From Lentinus brumalis (Eukaryota > Basidiomycota > Agaricomycetes > Polyporales > Polyporaceae), in assembly GCA_001792895.1 (NCBI GenBank), contig MARA01000014.1, forward strand, positions 682,001-746,000: DNA of 64,000 nt, read 5' to 3'. The translations under genes were made by a program, and so were the position numbers. The notes under the pieces were generated by a model, which worked only from the letters and a program-made list of their open reading frames with translations, searched no databases and had not been told where the DNA came from. Shown here one piece after another: positions 26,525 through 38,636 of the stretch. Positions within the stretch are counted from its first letter, which is position 1. Every line of letters starts with the position of its first letter.

Positions 26525-27610
26525 ATGTCGGCGTCCGCCTCGTCAAGTTCTCCCACTCCCACCGCGAATGCCGGGCCCAGCACATCAGGCTCAAGACCAA
26601 ACGGCGAGATCGGCGCTGAGCAGAACAGGTCCGTGCGCGCTGTTGCAGGCACCCGGTCTTCAACTTGAACTGAATGTCCGTGCGACTTCAGCGTCGTGAT
26701 CAAAGTTGGAATGCTGGGCGACTCGCAAATAGGGAAGACGAGTCTCATGGTGAAGTACGTCGAGGGACACTTTGATGAGGACTACATCCAGACGCTAGGT
26801 GCGTGTCCGATCTCGCTCGAAACACGTTCAGCCTCGTTGAATACGCCCCAGGCGTCAACTTCATGGAGAAGACCATCTCAGTGCGCCGCACATCCATCAC
26901 CTTCTCGCTGTGGGATCTAGGCGGGCAGCGAGAATTCGTGAGCATGTTGCCGCTCGTGTGCAATGACGCGGTGGCCATTCTCTTCATGTTCGACCTCTCG
27001 CGGAAGTCGACGTTGAACTCGGTGAAGGAATGGTATCGACAAGCTAGGGGGTTCAACAAGGTGTGTTCGACTTCGAATCGCCAGTCCGCATCACACTCGG
27101 CGGGAGATTTGCCTCTGCCATATTCCTTTGGGACTGTGCACGACCCCGGGACACCTTCGACCTTGCCGTCACCGAGCAAGCGCCCTCGGAAGAGTACCCA
27201 GATGGCTGCTGAAGGATCCACTCACCGCAAACCCCGCACGATTGCCTCTGAGTATCTTCATGCTGACAAACGTGCTCGTCAGACCGCTATTCCTTTCCTG
27301 ATTGGTACCAAATTCGACACCTTCTCGACATTCTCGAGAGACGAGCAAGAGGAGATCACCAAACAGGTTCGTCGTCTGGGCCGCTCGACCTTCTGCCGTC
27401 GGCTTATATGCCTCTCTCTGCGCTCTCTCCACGTAGGCGAAACGCTTCGCAAAGGCGATGCACGCCTCCCTGATATTCTGCTCAACGTCAGCGTCGATCA
27501 ACGTCCAGAAGATCTTCAAGATCGTACTGGCGAAGGCGTTTGACCTGAAATGCGTCATCCCAGAGATTGACGGCGTGGGCGAGCCAGTACTCATGTATGT
27601 CGACGTATAG
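26525..27610 (+). CDS. spg1: Spg1/Tem1-family septation GTPase, copy 3
   Basis: Same five-exon structure as copy 2 at a constant offset: 26525-26628, 26692-26798, 26852-27060, 27283-27366 and 27437-27610. The predicted 225-residue protein is identical to copy 2, with all G-motifs intact. The CT-rich leader and the 3' flank are also the same, so the two genes should be regulated alike if both exist. Because no base differs, short reads cannot separate copies 2 and 3. Confidence 0.92.
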
Positions 27611-27862
27611 CGCACGGCGTGGACGAGGATCTGGCGGGAAGCGGAAAACAATTTGGTACGCAGCCACTTGCGGGCCTACGTCATGGACCGGCCGTCACCT
27701 CGAGGAGCATATCTGACACGCACGCTTTGATCGACAGCCTACAGCGACGGTGCCTCGGGAGAGCAGAAGCACGCAGGCACGCCGTCTCGCGATCTCCCGG
27801 GCGATCTGGCCATGCCGCGTGCGGTGCTCCTGCCAGAGAAACAAACAGCTCGTTATGCAGTT

Positions 27863-27932
27863 CCGGGTCTCCAGGTTCAGGGTGAGTTCCAGGTCTCCAG
27901 GTGAGTAGGTTCCAGGTACAGGTGAGTGGGTT
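27863..27932 (+). repeat. Run of splice-donor-like motifs, unit 3
   Basis: Identical to the unit 2 run at an offset of 10,882. Confidence 0.65.
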
Positions 27933-30900
27933 CCGGTCAGATGTGCAGGTCGGCAGTTACAGCGCGGAGAACACTCGTGTACACTCGCCCCAGAATATAT
28001 TTTTCTGCCCCGTATGTCCTCTGTCCCCGCATGTTTGTTTCTGCGGGATGCCACCGCCCCCTTCTCCGGGGCCGTCGCTTCGACGCTGCGCGCACCCGCT
28101 TCCCGCTTCCCGCTTGTCTGCACACTCGAGGTACGCGGGCGAAGATCTCTGCATTCCGTCTACCGCTAATACTCGCAGGGACGACTGAGCCATCTACAGA
28201 TCGCCTGCCGCTTCCGCTTCCCTGCCCTCCGCCCTTCTCTGCCCTCGCCGCCTCGCCGCACTCCCGAGAGCCCCGTTCTGCCCGCCACGCCTCGCGCCAG
28301 GTCGAACCCGCCGGCCAGATTTCTCGTGTATTCGCAGAATCGACGGTGCTGCGACTTGCACCCCGGACGTCCGTCGCAGCTGCCGGGAACCGAGTGTCAG
28401 TGCCGTGCAGACTGCAAGGAACTCCGCGTCGCACACTCACCAAGCACCATCGCCGATACTCGCCGCTAGCTCGCTCTCGCTCTCGCGCTCATCCTGCGTC
28501 GGCCGGAATCTTGCCCCAAGTGCGATCCTTGCGGTGCCAGAAGCCACCGTGGCGAAGTAATGCTGAGTCGGTGCGGCCAAAACCCGGCGTTGTCTTCGTT
28601 TGCCGGCTCAAAACGCGCCGACGCTGCATTGCTCGTACGGTCGGCAATCTCTTGTCGACTAGTTGCTGCCTTGAAGGTGGAAAGCGGTCTCGGCCGAGCT
28701 GCTGGAACACCGTCCCCGCCCATCCGTGCCGGTCGCACACATCCGGAACGGCTGCTAGAAGGTTATGGGTACGTTCGTATGTGCCAGAATGGGATCACGC
28801 TCACCTGCGACGTCCAGACCCCGGGCCCGCTCTGCCGCTCTGCCGCTCTGTTCGACCACTGCCAGAGTGCCTGCACTCAAAGGTCGGTCACTTCGCTGCG
28901 TACGCGTGGCGTTCACGATCACTGGCTGAAGTACTCACCTGCGTCCTATATGGGTCCGAAGTTTAGAGCAGCGCCGTGCAGCGGACGGCCTGCCCGCTGC
29001 TCCGTCACGATGCCCCGCGGCGTTTACTGGCGAGGGAGCCTGACCAATAGTGTTTATCAGCGGCATCCTGCCAGTAGAGCAATGGAAGGGATACTGACGA
29101 GCCGCGCGCCATGATCAGCTCCGACCGCGCAACGCGGCTCTCGCGCTCCGGGCGCCTACCAAATCCGCGATGAGCCTTCGACGAAGGCCGCGTCGCGTCT
29201 TCTCTCCGCAACCACCACCAGTCCGCCTCCGCCGAGCCCCGCGCCTCCTCGTCTTCCATTCTTCTGCCGCTTACGAGGTCCATGGCGAGCAAGACAGCGC
29301 GAATGCTACGCTGGTCAGTGCGACGCAGAGACAGAAACTAGCGCATAATACCTGTTCGTCTCTCGCCGTGCCATACGACGAGCATCCCCACTTGCGGTCG
29401 ACTGGGCATAGACAGCGCCGTCGTGCTGTAAGGCATTCCAGGTAAGTACTGACTCGTCGACAGGCAGAAGGTGAGTCTCGAGGTCCGAGGGATCGGTCTT
29501 GACTCGTGCGATGCTTGCTTGCTGGGTACGTCGCGGGGATGGCGGTCTTCTCTGGGGCGAACGCGGACTGAGAGAAAAGTCAGTAAGTACGAGCTTCGCC
29601 GCGACGCGTGACGTCATGCGGCCAAAAGAGGCGAGTCGCACTCGCAGGCACGATCTCGAGCTTACCTTTGCTCGCCCATCGCTGTTTGGCTCTTGGACCG
29701 CTGGGTTCTCTGGTCTCCGCTGGACTTTCTTGGACTTATGGTCTGTCTGACGTCTACTGGGACATCCTCGGAAGCCTCAGACGTTTATGAAGCCCACGGC
29801 AGGCACGAGGGCCGCATCCAACAATTTGAGCAAGCGGCGCACGCCTGTCTTCGTCTACGAAGCCCTCGTGCTCCGCGCAGCTGTCTAGCAAGGTGAGCAT
29901 GCCGAACTATGGGTTGCGAGCTGATGTCGCAACCAGCGTATTCGAAGGTACGTACCCTCGGTGTGACCTTGGTTAGCGATATGCGGCCTCGGGCTTCCTG
30001 AGGACGTCGTCGGGAATTTCTCAACGGATGCTCATCGAAGCTCCCTTCTCGTAGCTGCTGCGGTGACGCTGTGATGAGGGAAGGTTTGTCAGCGTGAAAG
30101 TTCCACAGGAGCGTGTAGCAACGCGCACCTATGACCTAGAACAGCGAATGAGACCTGAACACGCGTAGAACGCGTCAATTACGTTCGTCAAGCGTGGAGG
30201 ATGCGTCCTAGGATGCTCTTGAGGTGCGCCAGAGCTTGAAGAGAGTACTTAAGTCGACGGCCTGAAGTTGGGAAGCCAGGAAGTCACTCACCGCAGACTG
30301 ACGAGTTCATTGAAGGTTCGTAATTTGGGGCTGGCGACCAGCGTGTTGCGCGTCGCACCGGTACATGGACGTTCCGTGCTGAATGCCGCAAGGTCGAGGA
30401 CGTGCTGGAGCTGGACGGCTGGTGGCGGGAACACACTGTAGGCATCGGGACGCAGAGTCGGGACTCGGAAGGGGGCGGTCGTGCTCGTAGGAAGGAGGGA
30501 GCACTTGGAGTGATAGTTCATTGTAAGGATTGGAATGATAATAGATCTTGCCCTATGCATGAGAATATGAGCGGATACGTGGCGTGACTTCAAAGGCCCG
30601 CGCCCTTTTGGGAAAGCCGACATCTCGATAAATTGTGGGACATGCTTCTGGACACACACATGGCGGGGCGCCGTACGTAGCGAGACATCCTCTGGATAAC
30701 ATCTTCACTGATCATTTCCCATGAGCACTGTAACTTCCTGCCGTCAAAGTGTCTTACATGCTCCAGAGCAGTACTTGCTCCGAGGCTGAGCGGTCTCATA
30801 CCTACAGCGGCTGCAACTTGGCTTTGCCCTTTGAGCTGAGTACTCTTGGGGATATAATCCCGCAATAGACAGTAGTCATGGAGAGGCCGATCAGAACGAG

Positions 30901-32196
30901 TAGAATCGGGCATAGCCAGAAGAAGTCCAGAAAATTATTTGCAGGGTCCATGCCGTCTGATCGTGATCGGAGAACCCGCGCCAGTATGTGCCTCTTGATG
31001 CTTGCCAGCCTCATTGCGGAGTGCGGTCAAGCACATAATAGTAGTACCTCAGAAGTCAAGAGAGCGAACATGGCATTAATGCCAAGGACCAGCTTAAACC
31101 AGCCTGCAACCAAGACGAGGGAATGGCGGAAGGCGAGCTCGTGGGAAGGCACTTCGGGTAACGTTGTCAGGAATGCCGCGCGTTGCAATTCTAGGGAAGC
31201 ACCTCTTACATACAGCCGTAATGCGAAGATGTGGGTGAACTCCAAGCCGGTCTAGAGCAGGAGAGCCTGCACTGGAGACTGGAGAGTCATGCCACATTGT
31301 GACTAACAGTGGCTGAGTATGCAGGCTCAAACCTCTTTGATATACCTAACAGAGTGTAGTAGCACTACTTGATATGCGGAAGGCGACGCCTGAACCGCTG
31401 TAGAGCTCGTGTCCTGATAGTTGAGAGCCAATGACTTCAATACCAGATGTGCTCTGTGCAGAGCGACGCTACATAGAGCTTCCAGCGGTTCATTTATTTG
31501 ATAGACATTTATGACACACAGGGAAGGGATAGTGTAGGCCTGGAAAGCGGAGGGAACGAGGGAGCGGAGAGAATGGCGGCGGACCGAGGCGGGGTTGCCA
31601 AAACGAGGTGCATGCCGAAAACAGCAATCTAAGCGCTCTACTGCTCCGCTCGACGCGCCTGTGAATAACATCGACAATCTGTGCTCAACGCAAGTACGAG
31701 AGCTCATCGGAAGGTCACCCGACCAGCTGAGTATGTGCTAAACCGTACCCTTACCACGCGCAGCGGCTGAAATGCTGATGATCTTCCCTGCAGGCTCTAC
31801 TCCATCTGCGCGTATGTGCGGGTGCAATCTGAGCATGATTTGGACAGTTGTACGTCCGCTGCTTGCAGTGTTGTCACTCTGACGCACTTCAACTCTCAGC
31901 GTCTGCTATGTATACTATACCTACGGTACTCAAGATACCTAGGCACCCTGAATTCCCCCGGAAAGTGGCAAACGACTCCTATTATCCGCTAGCAGGAAGC
32001 TCTCGTCCTCTCCATGCCGTCCGCCGCACGTACGACATCCTCAAAGCCCAGAATAACTCCATCACGCTTCTGGCGTCTACACGGACATTCGATGCCACGG
32101 CTAGCACCACTAGTGTTCTTCCTCCATCCGCCTAACAGGATTCTGCCCGCCCATATTCCAGCACCCAGACCCCATCCCGGACGGTTGTTCATGCGA

Positions 32197-32249
32197 TCAC
32201 GTTCCTCCAACCTTATTGCGTTCAACAAAATAAGGTTGGAGGAACGTGA
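32197..32249. repeat. 21-bp perfect inverted repeat (hairpin), unit 3
   Basis: Identical to unit 2: arms 32197-32217 and 32229-32249. Confidence 0.85.
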
Positions 32250-32597
32250 CTGCTGCAACGCGTAGCGGGCCTCTCCTCGAGTATAAGAACCTCCATGTCC
32301 CAGCTCAAGGTCCCCCGAGTCGCGCGTCCCCCATGCCCGACCCAATTCCCCAATTCCCTCCTCCTTCCGGCATTGTCCTCGCTGCCGCACACCTATATCC
32401 ATGCTGCTACTGACTTCTTTGAGTTGACGACTTTCATCACTATATACTTGCATACTATCTTTGTCTTCCAATGTTCCGTTCTCCTATACTTCCTCTCTGT
32501 AGCTGCCTTTCGCCTTCCGTTTTCCGTCGTCCGTCTTCCATCATCGATGCTCCCATACCATCGCTCCTCTTCTCTCCCTTTCTTACTGATGCTACTC

Positions 32598-33231
32598 ATG
32601 TCTTTGAAACCTGTTATGTTGTCGAGCTCGTATGATTCCTGCGCGTGCAGTCGAGTACTGACCGCTGACACCTCCGTACTTCGCAGGACCTCGCCTGGAC
32701 GTGTGCATCGTCACCCTCAACATCAGGTATGTACCACAGCATGCTCGCACTGTGTGTTACTTGCACTTACGCTCCCTCATCTATCAGGTAAAGCTCGACG
32801 GCCATCTCGGACACCACGCTGCTACTCTACCCGGTGAGTACTTAATGGCCCCTCTCGTCTCTGTCCTCCCTTTCGCTGACCTAGTTCACTGTGTGTTGCT
32901 TCACAGATATGCCTTCATTGCCCGTCAAGTTCCAGTGTCTCAACCACATGCACAAGGTAAGGGTTTCATGTCGACTCGACGTTCTATGACCGCACTGACG
33001 TCTGTTCGCTCAGACACTGGTCGACTCCGACAAGTCTAGTTCGCTCCTGGTGCTGCACAGGTACGTCACGTCACAGCCTGCCTGAGACTGGGCTGGTGCT
33101 GACCTCCGAGTCTTCAAGACAGTTCGAATAAAAGACGATCTGTGGGACGCAAGGTTCGTTTGAATTGTGACTATACTGGACATGCGCTGATAGAGCTTCA
33201 GGACTCGGATGCTGTCTATTCCTCTCCTTAA
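32598..33231 (+). other. Candidate intron-rich short gene in the unit 3 spacer
   Basis: Copy of the unit 2 candidate at an offset of 10,883, with the same introns and frame. It rests on splice signals alone. Confidence 0.25.
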
Positions 33232-34130
33232 TGCGCATGGTCCACGACGGCCGTCCAGAATGCTCAGACGTCTCCTTCGCGAACTGACTCGCCCCGGTCA
33301 CCTGCAGAGGTCTGCCGATGTGAGGTACGAGCTCATGCATCGTGTTCTCGATACACGCTGACCTCCTGATACATCCAGACCCCCGTACTCTCGGAACTAT
33401 ATCTGTACTCGAGGGACCTAAGTCTTGCCCTCCCGGACGCTGCCTGGTATGCTCTTTCATTCGTCTCTCGAATTCCGTCGTACTGACTTGCTTGCAGGTT
33501 CCTGGCGAGTGTTATGTCACGGCGGTGAGCACTGAACATGAACCTCCGTCCGCTTCACAGGTGTCTGTTCCTGACGAGCGCGTCACTTCGTCGCAGCTTT
33601 AGCTCGAGCAGAGAGCTCGGACTCGGGTCGACGACACTGTGAGCATCAGGTGTGTCGGTTTCGAGTCGCACGGACACGAATACTGATACTCATGCTCTCT
33701 CTTGCAGGGTCCCAAGACCGTCAACTGCGACCACACGGGCGTAGTCGCCACATCTGACAAGCTGCGCTCTGCCAGCCTGAGGTGCGAGTCGCTCGGATTC
33801 TGTGCGCATTGGCTAACGCAACGGGAACTGCAGATGAACTCGGCGTGATATGGACAATTATGCGTAGCTACTACTCTTAGTACATGACTGCATTCGCATG
33901 TAGAGCTTGTTCTGACTTGCGACTCGCGAGGCGAGCTCGCGACGGTCGACTCCGAAGGTGAGCTTGTCGTATTCTGTATACAGGCCCGGGATGCTAATCC
34001 TGTCTTGTATATATTACTGTGCAGATCCCATAGTTCTTCGGCGTACCCGACTCCCCGGGTAAGCCATCGTTTCTCGGTGACAGCACCGACCTATATACTG
34101 ACTACGCCGACTGCTAGACATCCGCAGCGG

Positions 34131-34156
34131 CATCGGGAGGCCACGGCCTCCCGATG
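34131..34156. repeat. 12-bp palindrome, unit 3
   Basis: Same palindrome at an offset of 10,883 from unit 2. Confidence 0.8.
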
Positions 34157-35045
34157 CATCCGGCGTGCAGTACGCTGCCGTCCGCCCGCTCTGCACATCT
34201 CTCGGCCGGCCGACGTCTACCCCGCTCTTTCCGCCACTCCACCGCGACGCAGCCGTCCGCCCACGCTCGTTCCGGCACGCACAAGGCATCCGGCAAACAA
34301 GATATATTCGCGCTCACTAACTTGTGAGTTACACACAGATACAGCAGGCCGGACGCGGCGGCGCCGTGTCTGTCCGGCACATCGTCGCGTCCCCGAGGCC
34401 CCTTCGCATGCGACGTCTTCCCGTGCACGCGGCGCTGCGTCCCAGAGATCCGGAGCACACCGTCTTGCTGCAGTGCGCTCCGGACCTCTGTGTCCAGCAT
34501 CGGCTTGCGGCCGTTCGGCCTCATGCTCTACGCATCATACGGGCCTCCGAGTGTCGCGCCGGCCGCTCGAGGTCGGACAGCCCGGGTCCCAGTCTGGAGA
34601 ATGTTCGCGTCGTGGAGTACGGATGCGTCCGCTATGATCAGGACTCACACGGCCGGTGGATTCGGTTTGAGCATGTGGGTTCGCTGTCGGCCGAGCCTCC
34701 ACCGTCCGGGTTCCCTGTCTTCGCATGGCACAGACACGCGAGGCGTGCGGTCCCGGCACCGCGCGCATGCTTTGAGGCGTCTTTGGCCGGCCAGCGGTCT
34801 CCGGGTCGCCAGCTGGGTTTTGATGAAACGGCGCAGCCGGCCGCCGAGGTCGAGCTTGAGACTTCGACTTGAGGCGACACAGGCCGGTCGTACGCAGTGT
34901 CTCGGCGTCGTGGACGTCGTGGGAGATTGCTTGGAGTCGGTCCGGGACGTGTCCCGGCTGAGAGGGCTGCGGCAGGTTCGGGGTGGCACGAAGTCGCGAT
35001 GAACACGACTTTCATGACCGAGCCGAATCCGCGCCAGAGCATATC

Positions 35046-36045
35046 GAGTCGATGCGGAGATGCTCACGCTGCCTGGGGAGAGACGTTTCGTAACAATAGG
35101 GTCAGAAGCGGGGGAGATACGGCCGATCGACTCACTGACTTACCAGTGGGACAACGTAGCTGACCGCGGCGACGACGAGTTCTTCAAACTTGTCCGAGCG
35201 GGGCAAACCGCAGCCGCACACGGTCCCGAGTACCGCTGTGACGCGTCTGAAGCGTTCGTCAGCCGCCCGGAATCGGGGGGCGTGCGGGACAGTCGGCGAG
35301 GTCTACCGGGCGGCGGAAGTGCAATGAAACCGCACAAAAGTGCGATTTCTCAAGCCGCCCGGACAGACTCGACTAGGGCCTGAGTCGATGCGGGGTGTTC
35401 AGCGTTGGCTGACGCGCATCATTTCGTTCCGATCGAGCGGTTTCTGAGGGAGCTATGGCGGTTCGAGCGGGAGAGGTTGCCCGCTGTCCGTGGCGACGAC
35501 GAGGGTTGGGAACTCGTCCTAGCGGCTTGGAATGCAGCCGCACACGGTCTCCAGGACCCCTGTGACGCGTCAGAAGCGTTCGCCAGCCGCCCCGAGCCGA
35601 GGACGTGCGGGAGAGTCGACGAGATTGGCCGGGCGGCGGAAGTGCAATGAAATCGCACTTGCAAGCGATTTTTTCCAAACCGCCCGGATCGATGCGAGAG
35701 GGGCCTGTGTCAATGCGGGGTGTTCAGCGCTGGTTGAAGCACCTTGTTTGATGGAGATTGGGCGGGTATTGCGCGAGATACCGAGGTGCGAGCGGGCGGG
35801 GTTGCCCGCCGTCCGCGATGGCGACGAGATTTGAGAACCCGTCGTAGCGGCTTGAGATGCAGCCGCACACGGTATCAAGGACCGGGACGGCGCGCTTGAA
35901 GTGTCCGCCGGCCGCCCAGCGGTGGAGGTCGTGCGGGAGAGTCGTCGGGAGCGGGCGAGCGGCGAAAGTGCAATGAAATCGCACAAAAGTGCGATTTTTC
36001 GAACCGCTCGAATCGACGCGGAAGGGTACTTGTTCGATGGGAAAC
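35046..36045. repeat. Three-copy ~324-bp internal tandem repeat, unit 3
   Basis: Same as in units 1 and 2, with no differences noticed. Confidence 0.85.
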
Positions 36046-37007
36046 GTTCTACGTGGCCTGTCGCACTTGGGATGAGGGAGACAGGCTCGGGATTGGGCGA
36101 GAACGGCGTGTGCGAGTGGGCGGGGTCAACAGAGGGAACGAGCATGCTGGGCGGTCGTCTCGGCCTTCTCAGACTGTGTTCGACGAGTCGGCAGAGCAGT
36201 CGATGCTTGCGGAATCTGGTCGCGTCGGCGGCATTTGTGGGTGCTGGCGGGAAGTCGAGGTCATGGGCGGGTGGGCCATGAGATGGCGGGCTTGACGTGT
36301 TTCGCGACCGCACTGGACCGCCACGACACAGATGCAGCCTGTCACGCAAGGCGTGCAGGACGTTGTGGGGTTGTTTGTGCTTGAGTGCGGCGGTCCCGGG
36401 TGAGGAGCCTGCGAAGGTGTGCACCGGTCAGTAGTAATACTGAGACAGAAGCACGCACGCTGGGTGGATTTGCACGGCACAGACATGTCCTGGTTCGTGG
36501 AGGATGCGGCTATGGTATACACCACGTTGCGTGTGTGCGGGAGTGTATGCGCGGGATCGGCGGACGGGTTTGTGAGGGGAGCGGGAGAAAGCGCGTCATG
36601 GCCGGCGCGAGAGTTATTAAGATGCGCGACGGGCGACGGAGAGTTGGTGGAGACGCGTTGTGCACGTCGCGAACGCAGCTAGGGAGGGGAGCGATTCGCA
36701 GAGAGTAAGCTTGGTGCACGCTCTGAGGCAGGACGACGTACATGGCGCGATACAATGCCTATGCAGGGCAGCGATGCGGGCAAGGGAGGGGGCGCGGTCG
36801 CAGACGATGGCACAGAGAGGAAAGAGCGCGAGTCGGCGATGCGAGTTCGCAGGAGTGTGCATTGCAGTACGTAGTACATGGGTGTAAGCGAGCAGTCGTT
36901 GTGCGCGTTGACGGCCGGTGGAGCCTTGAGCTTGACGCGGACGTCCCGGAGACGGAGTGGAGGCGGGCAGACGGGCGCGGCGACTGGTCCCACCGCAAGA
37001 GGCCCGT

Positions 37008-38636
37008 CCATTGTCTTACGCGACGACGACGCCAGCGCTGGTAATAGTATCCGGGAGGCGCCGAGTTGTTACGATTGCCTCCTCCTCCTCCTCGTCCTCC
37101 TCTCTCCGCTGTTCTGCCTGGCTGGCGTCCAACCCTCCCCATTTGGTGGGCTGTCTTTCTCATCTGCACGCCCTCACGCCCTCGGCGACTCTGAACGCGT
37201 TCCTTTCGGTCTTTTCCTCCTTCTCTCTGGTCATCTCGTCCCCGATTCCTGAACATCCGCATCCGCCGACCGGTTGGCTCTGATCTCAGTCGTCCTCGCA
37301 CGAACAGCGGGAGCACTCCTTTTCCTGCGTCTTTCCTTTCTCATCTCGGCTCGCTTTTCTTTGTCTCTCTCCCCCTCCCTCCCTCTCTCCCCGCACGCGT
37401 TTGGCACATGTCGGCGTCCGCCTCGTCAAGTTCTCCCACTCCCACCGCGAATGCCGGGCCCAGCACATCAGGCTCAAGACCAAACGGCGAGATCGGCGCT
37501 GAGCAGAACAGGTCCGTGCGCGCTGTTGCAGGCACCCGGTCTTCAACTTGAACTGAATGTCCGTGCGACTTCAGCGTCGTGATCAAAGTTGGAATGCTGG
37601 GCGACTCGCAAATAGGGAAGACGAGTCTCATGGTGAAGTACGTCGAGGGACACTTTGATGAGGACTACATCCAGACGCTAGGTGCGTGTCCGATCTCGCT
37701 CGAAACACGTTCAGCCTCGTTGAATACGCCCCAGGCGTCAACTTCATGGAGAAGACCATCTCAGTGCGCCGCACATCCATCACCTTCTCGCTGTGGGATC
37801 TAGGCGGGCAGCGAGAATTCGTGAGCATGTTGCCGCTCGTGTGCAATGACGCGGTGGCCATTCTCTTCATGTTCGACCTCTCGCGGAAGTCGACGTTGAA
37901 CTCGGTGAAGGAATGGTATCGACAAGCTAGGGGGTTCAACAAGGTGTGTTCGACTTCGAATCGCCAGTCCGCATCACACTCGGCGGGAGATTTGCCTCTG
38001 CCATATTCCTTTGGGACTGTGCACGACCCCGGGACACCTTCGACCTTGCCGTCACCGAGCAAGCGCCCTCGGAAGAGTACCCAGATGGCTGCTGAAGGAT
38101 CCACTCACCGCAAACCCCGCACGATTGCCTCTGAGTATCTTCATGCTGACAAACGTGCTCGTCAGACCGCTATTCCTTTCCTGATTGGTACCAAATTCGA
38201 CACCTTCTCGACATTCTCGAGAGACGAGCAAGAGGAGATCACCAAACAGGTTCGTCGTCTGGGCCGCTCGACCTTCTGCCGTCGGCTTATATGCCTCTCT
38301 CTGCGCTCTCTCCACGTAGGCGAAACGCTTCGCAAAGGCGATGCACGCCTCCCTGATATTCTGCTCAACGTCAGCGTCGATCAACGTCCAGAAGATCTTC
38401 AAGATCGTACTGGCGAAGGCGTTTGACTTGAAATGCGTCATCCCAGAGATTGACGGCGTGGGTGAGCCAGTACTTATGTATGTCGACGTATAGCGCACGG
38501 CGTGGACGAGGATCCGGTGGAAAGCGGAAAAGAATCAGGTACGCAGCGTGTTGCGGGCCTACGTCATGGACCGGCGGTCACCTCGAGGAGCATCTCTGAC
38601 ACGCACGCTTTGTTCGACAGCCTACAGCGACGGTGC
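37008..38636 (+). repeat. Tandem array unit 4, partial (about 1.63 kb)
   Basis: Identical to the first 1.4 kb of units 2 and 3. From about 38,428 (last exon of the GTPase gene) it gradually diverges from them, and recognisable similarity ends near 38,636. The unit therefore holds only the leader, the Spg1-type gene and about 140 bases of 3' flank, and lacks the 9-kb spacer. Its diverged end probably reflects an older GTPase duplicate. Confidence 0.93.
37408..38493 (+). CDS. spg1: Spg1/Tem1-family septation GTPase, copy 4 (array end)
   Basis: Exons 37408-37511, 37575-37681, 37735-37943, 38166-38249 and 38320-38493 encode the same 225-residue GTPase. The last exon has three silent changes against copies 2 and 3: a Leu codon at 38428, a Gly codon near 38463 and a Leu codon near 38474. 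The 3' flank then diverges. P-loop, DLGG, TKFD and STS motifs are intact. This copy abuts unique DNA and ends the array, so its 3' untranslated region differs from the others, which would allow copy-specific expression assays. Confidence 0.93.

Larger units (their letters stand above)
26125..37007 (+). repeat. Tandem array unit 3 (10,883 bp)
   Basis: Direct repeat essentially identical to unit 2. The only difference noticed is one more C in the C-run at about 32,327-32,331, which changes the frame of overlapping spurious ORFs. It carries an intact Spg1-type gene (26525-27610). Confidence 0.97.
27611..37007. other. Spacer of unit 3, no recognised protein-coding gene
   Basis: Same content as the unit 2 spacer apart from one extra C near 32,330. 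No additional features were seen. Confidence 0.6.

Noticed and set aside
4161..37007. The repeat unit as a transposable element
   Set aside because: No reverse transcriptase, integrase, transposase or helicase sequence, no long terminal repeats or target-site duplications at the borders, and the units are directly adjacent, as in segmental duplication.
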